DNA of 64,000 nucleotides from JAHZMA01 sp965205905 (GTDB lineage: Bacteria > Pseudomonadota > Alphaproteobacteria > JABAAW01 > JAHZMA01): positions 186,001 to 250,000 of the forward strand of contig CBDBHZ010000001.1 of assembly GCA_965205905.1 (NCBI GenBank), read 5' to 3'. The position numbers and the translations under genes are program-made. How positions within the stretch are numbered: the stretch's first letter is position 1; every line of letters begins with the position of its first letter. Shown here one piece after another: positions 18,112 to 27,083 of this stretch. The notes beneath the pieces were generated by a model that worked only from the letters and a program-made list of their open reading frames with translations, was not told the origin of the DNA and did no database searches.

Positions 18112-18891
18112 ATGTCCGCACCGCTGATTGTTAATAAAATAGATACTCTGTTATCTGGGCGCGTTAAAATCGTGCAAGCAGAGGATTATAAGGCAACAAC
18201 CGATTCGGTGTTGCTGGCTGATTTTGTGGCGAAGCATTATGGTGGCGCGCATACGCATCATGCAAAGCAAAAAAACCGCCACCCTGTTATCGCCGAATTA
18301 GGTGTTGGCACGGGGGCGGTGATGCTGTGTTTGTTGCATCATTTTTCGCGTTACAATATGGCGGCTAATATTGATGGCTATGATTGCAACCAGCATTTTT
18401 TGGATTTGGCGCAGGAATCGTTAGGGCTGAATCGGTATACCACCGCCGATAATATCAATTTGCATCATAGCGATATTCTTGCTATTGGCAAGCGTGGCTG
18501 TTATGATGCGGTGGTGATGAATCCGCCATTCTTGGCGAATGATGAGCAAGCGGGGATGCAACGTGCCACCATGCGGAGTCGTGCGCTTTATGAGGGTGAG
18601 GTAAAACTTGCCGATTGGTTGTGCATTGCGGGTAAATTATTAAAGCATCAGGGATTTTTATTCATGGTGCATCAGGCGGCGAGGCTAGATGAGATAATGG
18701 CGCAGATGCGAAAATTCGGGGCGATAACCATCATGCCGATTCACAGCTATCAAGGGCAGGCGGCAAAACGGATATTGCTTATGGCACAATTAGGCAGCAA
18801 AGCGGGGGTTGGCATCATGCCACATCTGGTGATGCACCAAGCCGATGGCAGTTATACCGCGCAAGCACAGAAAATTCTACAAGGAGAATGA
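18112..18891 (+). CDS. TrmN6-like methyltransferase
   Basis: 259 residues with a class I SAM-dependent methyltransferase core. SAM motif I is ELGVGTGAVMLCL (about 60-72). Motif IV is VMNPPFLANDEQ (about 138-149), the NPPF type of adenine-N6 methylation. The leading SGRVKIVQAEDYKATTDSVLLADF block matches the family that modifies A37 of tRNA1(Val) (TrmN6/YfiC). The substrate is inferred from the family. It is packed 3 bp behind ilvC and 2 bp from the following DUF547 gene. Confidence 0.85.
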   Translation: MSAPLIVNKIDTLLSGRVKIVQAEDYKATTDSVLLADFVAKHYGGAHTHHAKQKNRHPVIAELGVGTGAVMLCLLHHFSRYNMAANIDGYDCNQHFLDLAQESLGLNRYTTADNINLHHSDILAIGKRGCYDAVVMNPPFLANDEQAGMQRATMRSRALYEGEVKLADWLCIAGKLLKHQGFLFMVHQAARLDEIMAQMRKFGAITIMPIHSYQGQAAKRILLMAQLGSKAGVGIMPHLVMHQADGSYTAQAQKILQGE

Positions 18892-18893
18892 AA

Positions 18894-19727
18894 ATGCGTT
18901 TATTATTATCGATTTTATGCCTGTTATTGTTATCAATTGCTGTGCCAATAACCGCATTTGCCAAAGATGATGCGACCAAAAAAGAGGATATTGCGCCATT
19001 ACTGGCATCAAATAACAGCAATATAAAAGTGATTGACTATAGCCTGTATCAGCAATTTTTGGATAAAAATCGTAAAACGAATCTTTCAAGTGGTGTTGCG
19101 GGTTTTGATTATGCCAATATCAGCGCAGGCGATAAAGCATTGCTGAAACAGCATTTTAGTAAGATGCAGGCAGTGACTATCACGCAATATAATGATGATG
19201 AGCAACTGGCTTTTTGGATAAATATGTATAATGTGATGGTGCTGGATATGATATTGGATTTTTATCCGATTGAGGCATTTCCACTGATTGAGGTAAAATC
19301 AGAACAGCCCGTATGGAAAATGCAACGCGCAGAAATGATGGGATTGCGCTTAAGTTTGGATAATATTCAGCATGATATTTTGCGTGAGAAATTTAAGGAT
19401 TGGCGTATTTTGAATGGGCTTAATGTGGCGGCGGTATCATCGGGTCCGTGGCAAGAAAAGCCGTTTACGGGCAAGAATATCACCGCGCAACTTGATGCTC
19501 ATACCAAGCAATTATTCACTTATCGGCTTACCGCTGATATGCCTGAAGCAAACATATTGCGCTTGATAGCGGGCTTGAAATGGTATGAGGGCGACTTTAT
19601 TGAGGCAGGCATCACGCTTGATGATATATTGCAACAATATCTGCCTGATAGATTAAAAAACCAATTAGGCGATTTGGGTAATAAAGAAATTGAGTATTTT
19701 TACGATTGGCGCTTGAATCAACCGTAA
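18894..19727 (+). CDS. secreted DUF547 protein
   Basis: 277 residues from ATG 18894, chosen because AAGGAG (complete in the end of the preceding gene) is 7 nt upstream; ATG 18888 is possible. A signal peptide (about 1-23, AFAKD) is followed by a DUF547 domain. Its marks are LAFWINMYNVMVLDMILDFYP near 105-125, LSLDNIQHDILREKFKDWR and LNGLNVAAVSSGPW. Function is unknown. The next gene encodes a clear paralog, so this is a tandem duplication. Confidence 0.82.
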   Translation: MRLLLSILCLLLLSIAVPITAFAKDDATKKEDIAPLLASNNSNIKVIDYSLYQQFLDKNRKTNLSSGVAGFDYANISAGDKALLKQHFSKMQAVTITQYNDDEQLAFWINMYNVMVLDMILDFYPIEAFPLIEVKSEQPVWKMQRAEMMGLRLSLDNIQHDILREKFKDWRILNGLNVAAVSSGPWQEKPFTGKNITAQLDAHTKQLFTYRLTADMPEANILRLIAGLKWYEGDFIEAGITLDDILQQYLPDRLKNQLGDLGNKEIEYFYDWRLNQP

Positions 19728-19762
19728 AATAATGCTAATTTACAAATAATAAAGGAAGGTGA

Positions 19763-20557
19763 ATGATGATTTTTAATGTAATGAAAAAATATGTGATTGT
19801 TGCTTGTTGTCTGTTGATGCCTATCACGTTACAGGCGCAAGAAGCGATGAAGTTTTTTATGCGTGATGGACCTAAAGCGACAGCGATTGATTATAGAAAT
19901 TACGAAAAATTTTTAGAAGAATATATGAGCGTATCGGCAGATGGTATCAGCTATTTTGACTATAAAAATGTGAGTGCAGGTGGGCATCAGCTCATCAAAA
20001 ATCAGTTGCGTCTGATGGAAGGCATCTTTATCACCAATTATAAGCCACAAATTCAGCTAGGCTACTGGCTTAACCTTTATAATATCATTGTGCTTGATGA
20101 GGTTTTGAACAATTATCCCATCGATAAAATTCGCGATATTAGAAATATTTGGAGCGATAAAAGGGTTACGGTTCAGAGTTTGCCGTTAAGTTTAGACGAT
20201 ATTGAGCATAAAATCATTCGCCCGACCTTTAAGGATTATCGAATTCATTCAGCATTGAATGTTGCCAGTATCTCTTCAGGTAGATTGCCGAAGAAAGCCT
20301 ATGGCGAGAATATCAATCAAGAATTACAAGATTCGATGGCTTCATGGCTGAAGCGTCCTGATATATTTAGGATTGAAGGCAATAATATTCATCTGGTGCA
20401 GGCGGTTGAGTGGTATATAGAAGATTTTGGCAATAAGGAAAGCACGATGCTTCAGTCTATTAGTCTGCATCTTGCCCCAAGTGAGAATCTAAAGCTACAA
20501 AAAATCAGTAAGAAAAAAGTGATTTACGATTATAATTGGGACTTAAATAAGAAGTGA
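19763..20557 (+). CDS. secreted DUF547 protein (tandem paralog)
   Basis: 264 residues with a signal peptide (up to about residue 26, TLQAQE). It repeats the neighbour's motif order: ISYFDYKNVSAGGHQLIKNQ, LGYWLNLYNIIVLDEVLNNY, LSLDDIEHKIIRPTFKDYR, ALNVASISSGRL, and a final YDYNWDLN that parallels FYDWRLN in the neighbour. AGGAAGG precedes the start; ATG 19766 is equally possible. It converges on the flavoprotein gene with an 18-bp gap. Function is unknown. Confidence 0.82.
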   Translation: MMIFNVMKKYVIVACCLLMPITLQAQEAMKFFMRDGPKATAIDYRNYEKFLEEYMSVSADGISYFDYKNVSAGGHQLIKNQLRLMEGIFITNYKPQIQLGYWLNLYNIIVLDEVLNNYPIDKIRDIRNIWSDKRVTVQSLPLSLDDIEHKIIRPTFKDYRIHSALNVASISSGRLPKKAYGENINQELQDSMASWLKRPDIFRIEGNNIHLVQAVEWYIEDFGNKESTMLQSISLHLAPSENLKLQKISKKKVIYDYNWDLNKK

Positions 20558-20575
20558 TGGCACAGCTAACGATTT

Positions 20576-23029
20576 TTAATCGTCAGATTCTTCCACTCCC
20601 ATTTCTAATTTTTGCAATCGTTCATTAACCGTTAGCTCTGATTGAAAATAAAATTTTAATTTTTTATCAATCAAATAGCTCGTTACATTAGGTTTTGACT
20701 CTAAATTTTTGCGGTTGATGATATAATCGTTGAGGGCTTTGGTATGTAACCAGCCAAAGCCATAGACATTTTTACTATGTGCCGCATAGGCAAACGAATG
20801 ATGTAACAAGGGACGCTGATAATAGAGTGTGCTAATATCACAAAAATCCTGCTGGTCTAATGTTTGTAATTGAATATGTTTGGCATCTAAAAAGCCGATA
20901 TGGTCAATTTGCCCCACAGCATGCAATTTCAGATGTTGAAATAAGGGGTATTGCTTGACGATTTTTTGCTTTTCTAGTAATGGTTTTTGCCAAAAATCTT
21001 GTTTTTCAAAGTCAATATGGTTCTGCATTCCTAGCCCGTAAAGCGTCGCCAACCCTTGCATTTCTTGCCAGATAGGGAAGCCTGCCTCTAACCGTAACGC
21101 CTGCAAGGCATAAAAACCGATAGGTTTCATATCAACTGACTTAGCCTCTGATTGAATGGCGTGATAGAGCTTGTTGATATGCTGATTCGGTGCATAGATT
21201 TCATAACCTTTTTCACCAGTGATTGAAAATTTTACAATCACGGCATCAATGCCTTCAATCACGCATTGCGCGATTCCTAAAAAGGGAAGCTTCTTATCGG
21301 TAAATTGCGAGAATAACTCCTGCGCCTTTGCCCCCGCAATCGCGATACCACCATATGATGCGCTGATATTACTGATGGTAACATCCATTTTTGTTTGGCT
21401 TTGCAAATATTGCAGATAGGCATGGTCAATCTGATTCCTATCACCGCTGCCAATCAGCCAATAATGGTTGTCGCCTAAACAGCCCAATGTTAAGATGGTG
21501 TGGGGCTTGCCTTGCTTGTTGATGATAGGTGCTACTTTCATTTGCCCCTGTTTGGGGTGCTTGCCTGCGCTGATGAAAGAGGTGAATTTTGTGGCATCTT
21601 TGCCAGTGATTTCAAACTTTGAATGATGCCCAATATCGTAATAAGCACCGATAGTCCGCATTTGGATTTGTTCTTGATTGATAGCAGCAATATTTTTTTC
21701 TGGATTATCTTTTGGGTTATTGCCCTTATTATTTTCATTGGTATTTTCATTGGCATCATCATGGCGATAAAAAGGATTTTTTTCAATATTTTCTCTTATC
21801 CAATCATCGGATTTATCACTAAAGCGGGTGGGTGAAAATTCTGTAATATCAACTGTTTCAGTAAGATGACCTGCATCAGCAATCAGTGATGCCAGCCCAA
21901 CACGCACCAGAATTTCTTGTGAAAAACCTTCGGTAAAACCGCAAGCAAGCCATAAATTATCATCTATCGCGCCCATTAATGGTTTACCATCAGGCGATGT
22001 TAGAATATGACTGGGGATATAATGGGTGATGCGGTCTTTCAATTCAGGCATCAGCGCAAAAATACGTTCAAAATCTTCCTGCAATTCAGGAAAATCTTGC
22101 TGGTTGCAAGCAATTTTCTCACCCGCTACAATCTTATTGCCCTTAAAGTCACGCATCGTCTCATCAGTTACAACACGGTTTTTGGCAGATAAATTCAGCA
22201 CCAAATATTTATCATGCACATACAGATAAAAATCATCACTGATGCCGATATAATTTGGCGGTAATCTATTTTTATCAAAGAAATCTTCGGCTTTTTCTAG
22301 TAAAAAACAATAATGTTGCACAGGGCGCAACGGCAGTTGATGCCCCGTAAGGCTAGCGATATGGTTGGAAGCATTGCCTGCCGCATTCACCACATGATTG
22401 GCAGTGATTGTGCCATTTGTGGTTGTGATTTGCCATTTGCCATCTTTGGTTTTAGAGATAGATTTAACGCTACATTGTTCCTGATAATCACCGCCCGTTA
22501 CCTTTGCTGCTTCTGCCAATGCTTGTAAGGTGGCAAGTGGTTTTAGGGTAAAGCTTTCCATAATCAGCTGATAAAGATAGCCTTCAGGAATCTTGTCAAT
22601 CAGTGGGATATCATGGTCGCTAAGATGCTGATTATCAATAAAATGATTGATTGTGGTAATCACCTCATATTGCCTGCTAAAATGATGCATCAGCTGTTGC
22701 AATTCTAGGATATGCTCATCACGCGCATGGGCAATAAAGCCCGTATCCGTCCATGTATCTTTATCATGGGCATGAAAAAATTCTTTGCCAGTAACCCGTT
22801 CAATATGTTGCAGGAATAATGTTTGATAAGATTGCGTATGCGATGTATCAAAATTATTGATGCGGCGTGCGGGTAATTGCAAGGCACGTGGTGGTAGAGA
22901 AGATAGCCCTGCGCCCAATGTTTCAGCTTCTAGCAATATGGTTTCACGCTTTAATGCCGAAAGCCCAAATAATAAGGCGCAACCAATAATTCCACCGCCA
23001 ATAATGACAATATCTGTTTCAGACTTCAT
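20576..23029 (-). CDS. FAD-dependent oxidoreductase fused to GcvT-like domain (dimethylglycine/sarcosine dehydrogenase type)
   Basis: 817 residues. The N-terminal DAO-type FAD domain has the dinucleotide motif DIVIIGGGIIGCALLFGLSA (6-25) and ADHVVNAAGNAS-like and ACGFTEGFSQEI segments. From about residue 440, a GcvT/aminomethyltransferase domain follows: GAYYDIGHHSKFEITGKDA, ITGEKGYEIYAP and QALRLEAGFPIWQEMQGL. This architecture oxidatively demethylates dimethylglycine or sarcosine and passes the carbon to folate. It is divergent, because the usual tryptophan-histidine of the flavin attachment loop is not seen after the FAD motif. An asparagine-rich low-complexity linker lies near 425-440. 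The exact substrate is inferred. Confidence 0.75.
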   Translation of the reverse strand: MKSETDIVIIGGGIIGCALLFGLSALKRETILLEAETLGAGLSSLPPRALQLPARRINNFDTSHTQSYQTLFLQHIERVTGKEFFHAHDKDTWTDTGFIAHARDEHILELQQLMHHFSRQYEVITTINHFIDNQHLSDHDIPLIDKIPEGYLYQLIMESFTLKPLATLQALAEAAKVTGGDYQEQCSVKSISKTKDGKWQITTTNGTITANHVVNAAGNASNHIASLTGHQLPLRPVQHYCFLLEKAEDFFDKNRLPPNYIGISDDFYLYVHDKYLVLNLSAKNRVVTDETMRDFKGNKIVAGEKIACNQQDFPELQEDFERIFALMPELKDRITHYIPSHILTSPDGKPLMGAIDDNLWLACGFTEGFSQEILVRVGLASLIADAGHLTETVDITEFSPTRFSDKSDDWIRENIEKNPFYRHDDANENTNENNKGNNPKDNPEKNIAAINQEQIQMRTIGAYYDIGHHSKFEITGKDATKFTSFISAGKHPKQGQMKVAPIINKQGKPHTILTLGCLGDNHYWLIGSGDRNQIDHAYLQYLQSQTKMDVTISNISASYGGIAIAGAKAQELFSQFTDKKLPFLGIAQCVIEGIDAVIVKFSITGEKGYEIYAPNQHINKLYHAIQSEAKSVDMKPIGFYALQALRLEAGFPIWQEMQGLATLYGLGMQNHIDFEKQDFWQKPLLEKQKIVKQYPLFQHLKLHAVGQIDHIGFLDAKHIQLQTLDQQDFCDISTLYYQRPLLHHSFAYAAHSKNVYGFGWLHTKALNDYIINRKNLESKPNVTSYLIDKKLKFYFQSELTVNERLQKLEMGVEESDD

Positions 23030-23117
23030 TTGCTGAAATCTCCTAAAAACATTTTAAACATATCAATGATTATTGATAACATTATCATTCTATCATTTCA
23101 AGATGCAGATAATTTTT

Positions 23118-23167
23118 ACACATTTAATGTGACACATTTAATGTGATACATTTAATGTGACACATTA
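23118..23167. repeat. 14-bp palindromic direct repeats
   Basis: Three consecutive 14-bp units, at 23118-23131, 23132-23145 and 23146-23159, read ACACATTTAATGTG with one base changed in the third; a partial fourth unit runs to 23167. Each unit is itself an imperfect palindrome (CACATT and AATGTG). They fill the gap between the exporter stop (23172) and the flavoprotein start (23029). Several overlapping sites for a dimeric regulator, or a transcript-end hairpin, are both possible. Confidence 0.8.
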
Positions 23168-23171
23168 AAAA

Positions 23172-25445
23172 TTACGCTTTAATTTGCTTCACAGATGGTT
23201 GCAACAGATTAAGCATAGCAGGCAATAGCATTGTTGACGAAAACCATGCCAAAAACATTGCTTGGGTGGCAAATATACCGAAGCGGGTAAGAATCACCAA
23301 ATCTGAGCTGGCAAAGATGCCAATCCCTAACATGAAGAGCAAAGATGTTTTCAACACGGGCTTACCCGGTATCATGATAGCCGATTCCATCGCCAGATTG
23401 TGATTGCCCGTCTGCTTTAATTTGGTGCTATAGCAATGCATGATGTGGATATTATCATCAACGCTGATGCCCATCGCCACCGCCGCAATAATCACAGTCG
23501 CAAAATCAAACGGCAGACCAAGCAGGCTGACCGTGCCTAAAGTCATCACCACCGGCAGACTGGTTGCTACAATGCCAATCAGCGATACCGAAAAGCCAAA
23601 CTGCACCAATAGCACGAAAAATATTAGGATAAAAGTAAAGGCGATTGAGCTTAATTGGGTTCTTACCACATAGTCGCTTAAGGTTTGAAAAAACGCGCTA
23701 TGCCCTGTAATCACCGCATTAGGAAGTTGGTAATTGGGCAGGTTTTGATTGAGTTCGGCAAGAAACACTGCCAATTTTGTTGAGCTAAGATTTGGCAGCT
23801 GCACTTTTACCCTTATCCGTTCAGCGTTGAAATCCAGATAGGGTGCCAGCACATCTTGCTTATCGGCGGAACGTGAAAAATCAAGAAATAATAATTCCTG
23901 ATTTAACTTCCCATCATTATCGGGTGTGGCGCTGCCATCATCGGCAAATTTCTCATGAACTTCGCGCACAGGGTCAAGATAGGATTGCACGCCCTTTACC
24001 AATGGTAAGCCAAGAATAAATTTTTCTAACCGTAAGGTTTCAGCAAAAGGCTGATAGCTACGGAAGAATTCTTCTTCATTTTTGGTGAAAATAATATCAA
24101 CCGAGCCAGAGCCACCTAATTCATCATCAATCAGATTGAAAGCTTGGTAAATTTCGCTATTAGGTTTGAAAAACACATCTAGCAAATTGGTTTCGGTGCG
24201 CGCCCAACCCAAAGCCGTGCCAGTGATAATCAATGTTAAAAGACTGAAAATAGTGATGGTTTTACTGCGCGCATGAACCAGCTTTAACAGTTGTCTTAGT
24301 ATCGCGCTGATAATCGCATCATTGCGGGCATCGCGTTTGGATGTTGGTTTTTGCCATGAAACATAGAATAACCCGCTTGTCATCGCAAGCATCATAATCA
24401 CATAAGATACCATGATGGCCACAGCAGCATCGCGTCCAAATTGCTGTAGCGGTAAAATATCACTCAGCGCGAACGAGCCAAAGCCAATCGCGGTGGTGAG
24501 CGAGGTATTCAGGCAAGGGCGCCAACTATAGCCCATCACCCGTTTCAGCAATGTCCCCGCATCGTCAAAAGTTTCGGATTGCCGTAAATCATCCCAATAA
24601 CCCATAATATGCAGGCAATCCGCAACGGCAATCACCACAATCATTATCGGTAAGGTCAGCGAGATAATGGTTAAATCATGCCCAAACAAAACGATAATAC
24701 TGATGGATGATAAAACACAGATACTGGCAGTGCCAAATAGCAAGCCTACCCGCCAAAATTTGCCGAACATCAGCAATAAAAATCCTGATAGAATCAGTGC
24801 GGTCAGTAATAATAAACGCCCCAATTCACCATGCGTGCTGCTATTCAGCTGAGCATTTAAACGCAGATTGCCCGCAACTGAAATCTCGCCTATATCTTGA
24901 TATTCTTCTAATAGCAGATAAATATTATTCAGCGTTTCGGCGCGCAACTCAGCTTGCTTCACACTATGCACCCGTGCCGAAAATGTGATGATGCTGTAAT
25001 CTTTGGCAATCAACAGCCCATAATACGGGCTTTTTGTTAACAGACGCCGATATTCCTGATAGTCGGTAATCGCCTCATTTTCTAAAGCGCGCCTATAGCT
25101 TTGAATCTGTAATGTATCACCATCTTCTAGTATCACAGTGGCTTCAAGCGGTGAGTTAATCTCATCAACATTTTCAATTTCTATCAGCCTATCGGAAAAT
25201 TCGCTAAATATATCAATCATTGGCTTGGTGAAAAAATTACTGCCCTCTTTCAAGATAAAGGAAATCAGTAATTGTTCGGAATTTTGTTCAAATTCGCGAG
25301 TCAGTAAATCGCTTGCTTGCTGTTCGGGATTATCTGCGGGCAACCAATTATCGTTATTATATGTGATGTTGCTTGCCACCATCACCAATGCGATTGCTAG
25401 CCCGCCCCATAATAATGGTAATAAAAATTTGAATTTTCTATCCAT
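23172..25445 (-). CDS. RND-superfamily (MMPL-type) exporter
   Basis: 757 residues. There is an N-terminal transmembrane helix (about 8-26), a first periplasmic domain (about 30-200), five membrane helices (205-365), a central helix near 395-412, a second periplasmic domain (415-610) and a last helix bundle (612-750). Each bundle carries the RND helix-4 signature in the form AVADCLHIMGYWDDL and MGISVDDNIHIMH, with acidic residues for proton coupling. It lies in one operon with a LolA-like protein and two barrel proteins. That combination is known for MMPL-type lipid or hydrophobic-compound export to the outer membrane; the cargo is unknown. AAGGA precedes the ATG. Confidence 0.88.
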   Translation of the reverse strand: MDRKFKFLLPLLWGGLAIALVMVASNITYNNDNWLPADNPEQQASDLLTREFEQNSEQLLISFILKEGSNFFTKPMIDIFSEFSDRLIEIENVDEINSPLEATVILEDGDTLQIQSYRRALENEAITDYQEYRRLLTKSPYYGLLIAKDYSIITFSARVHSVKQAELRAETLNNIYLLLEEYQDIGEISVAGNLRLNAQLNSSTHGELGRLLLLTALILSGFLLLMFGKFWRVGLLFGTASICVLSSISIIVLFGHDLTIISLTLPIMIVVIAVADCLHIMGYWDDLRQSETFDDAGTLLKRVMGYSWRPCLNTSLTTAIGFGSFALSDILPLQQFGRDAAVAIMVSYVIMMLAMTSGLFYVSWQKPTSKRDARNDAIISAILRQLLKLVHARSKTITIFSLLTLIITGTALGWARTETNLLDVFFKPNSEIYQAFNLIDDELGGSGSVDIIFTKNEEEFFRSYQPFAETLRLEKFILGLPLVKGVQSYLDPVREVHEKFADDGSATPDNDGKLNQELLFLDFSRSADKQDVLAPYLDFNAERIRVKVQLPNLSSTKLAVFLAELNQNLPNYQLPNAVITGHSAFFQTLSDYVVRTQLSSIAFTFILIFFVLLVQFGFSVSLIGIVATSLPVVMTLGTVSLLGLPFDFATVIIAAVAMGISVDDNIHIMHCYSTKLKQTGNHNLAMESAIMIPGKPVLKTSLLFMLGIGIFASSDLVILTRFGIFATQAMFLAWFSSTMLLPAMLNLLQPSVKQIKA

Positions 25446-25466
25446 GATATTCCTTACATAAAATCT

Positions 25467-27083
25467 CTAAAACTGCCATCTAACGCCAAGCTGTAAGGTT
25501 GGGTTTTCTGGGTCTTTGGTGCTGTAACCTGTATCTTGCTCAAACACAGAAATATCAACCCAGCCAAGTGATGTGCCAATCGATAAATCATCATTCACGC
25601 GGTAATTATAAACCGCGCCGATACCAAACCCCACGCCAACAACACCCAATGCGCCACCATAATAATGCTGATTATCCTCGCCTGCGCTGCGATAGGCTGA
25701 TATCAGTGGGAAAAAATTAAAATTGCGACCATCATCAGGAAATTCGGATTCTTCTTCTAACGCCATGTAGCTTGCGCGAATGTCTCTGCCTGCTTGAGTG
25801 GTTGGGGTTAAATCGCCAAACCAGATAATATCTAAAGATAAAGTCCAAACGGGGGCATAATAGGTAATGCCAGTTGTGTTGATGGTAATGGTAGCGGGGA
25901 ATAATGGCGTGCCGTGTAATTGCGAATTGCGGCTGGTATCACTGATGGCATTGAAAAAGGTGGCAACATTATCGCCGCTGAAAACCTTATCCGATTCAGT
26001 GGCTAGCTGAACATTGCCTAAAAAGTCAGGCGTTGCCAATGTTTTAAGGGTAGCCGTTTCGGCACGTAAGGTAACATTGTTGAGCGACACCGCTAATTCC
26101 ACAGCAGTTAATGTGGATTTTGCAAAGAACAGATAAGTCTCCTCATCATTATCATAAACCGAAGAAATAAAATTGATGTCATCATTGGCATTATTGCTAT
26201 TATTGCAATCATAAACAGCATCTTCATTGGTATAATTACTGCAATTAACAGGCGCGCGTAAAACAGGAGTGCCAAAAACGCCTTCTTGCCGCGTAAAGCC
26301 TAACACACCCCAACTCGGATAAAACAGCAAGCGCACCGCTTTTTGATTGGTATTTTGTTTTTGCTCATCACCTAATGGCAAAATTTTGCCTTGTTCTGCG
26401 AACTCACCTAATATTGGCGTTAAGATAGCGGCTTCCGACCTATCAGCGACTTTATCGGTGCGGATATTTTCCATATCATAAAATTGAATCTCACTCTTAC
26501 TGGTTGGAAAAATAGCGACTTTCACTTGGTCTTGGGCATGAAGTAAATCCACCTTGCTAGGAATGAACGAGATAAGATTGGCGGTGAAAGGTTGCATCAG
26601 GGTTGCGGGCGAGAATAGTTCAAACTGCCCCCATGCGTTGCGTTGCCTGCCTGCCGTAACCGTAATCGCACTGCCTAGATTAAACTGCACAAAGGCTTCG
26701 CGCCAATCACGGTCGGTTTCCCTCACTTCAATTTCAATTTCGCGCGGACGGTCAGCGCGCACCTCTAAATCACTATCCAATTCTTGAGTAACTTTCACCT
26801 GATAGCTAACACCGCCATAATTGGCATAGAATCTGCCCCAATCCCACTGTGCATCAACCCCTAAATCGATAAATTCACTTTGCCGTTGGGCAAAACCACC
26901 GGCGGCACTGACAAAACCAACTTCGCCAAACAGATAATCGCTGAGTTGAAATTCTTTTTCCTCTGGCTCCGATAGGTTGGTGAGAATATCAGGTTCAAAT
27001 GATGGACTATCAAAATCATATTCCTGCGCGTGAATTGCAGGGGTGAGTAACAAGAATGCTACAATGAGATATAGTGTCCGCAC
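25467..27083 (-). CDS. DUF1302-like outer-membrane beta-barrel protein
   Basis: 538 residues with a signal peptide (1-19, ending AIHAQ) and a barrel-like sequence ending in a C-terminal phenylalanine (LGVRWQF), the usual outer-membrane signature. The block DWREAFVQFNLGSAITVTAG followed by RQRNAWGQFELFSPATLMQP is the recognisable conserved core, similar to DUF1302 proteins. It starts with GTG at 27083, directly abutting (TAA-GTG) the restored stop of its upstream paralog. With the RND exporter and LolA-like gene it forms an envelope-transport module, and the barrel could be the outer-membrane receiver. The DUF1302 assignment rests on the core motif and context. Confidence 0.72.
   Translation of the reverse strand: MRTLYLIVAFLLLTPAIHAQEYDFDSPSFEPDILTNLSEPEEKEFQLSDYLFGEVGFVSAAGGFAQRQSEFIDLGVDAQWDWGRFYANYGGVSYQVKVTQELDSDLEVRADRPREIEIEVRETDRDWREAFVQFNLGSAITVTAGRQRNAWGQFELFSPATLMQPFTANLISFIPSKVDLLHAQDQVKVAIFPTSKSEIQFYDMENIRTDKVADRSEAAILTPILGEFAEQGKILPLGDEQKQNTNQKAVRLLFYPSWGVLGFTRQEGVFGTPVLRAPVNCSNYTNEDAVYDCNNSNNANDDINFISSVYDNDEETYLFFAKSTLTAVELAVSLNNVTLRAETATLKTLATPDFLGNVQLATESDKVFSGDNVATFFNAISDTSRNSQLHGTPLFPATITINTTGITYYAPVWTLSLDIIWFGDLTPTTQAGRDIRASYMALEEESEFPDDGRNFNFFPLISAYRSAGEDNQHYYGGALGVVGVGFGIGAVYNYRVNDDLSIGTSLGWVDISVFEQDTGYSTKDPENPTLQLGVRWQF

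Noticed and set aside
20558..20575. Terminator between convergent DUF547 and flavoprotein genes
   Set aside because: The only candidate, ACGATT/AATCGT around 20569-20582, is very short and overlaps the coding end; too weak to list.
23118..23167. Possible CRISPR or origin iterons
   Set aside because: Units are only 14 bp with no spacers and no replication initiator gene nearby; kept as a repeat only.
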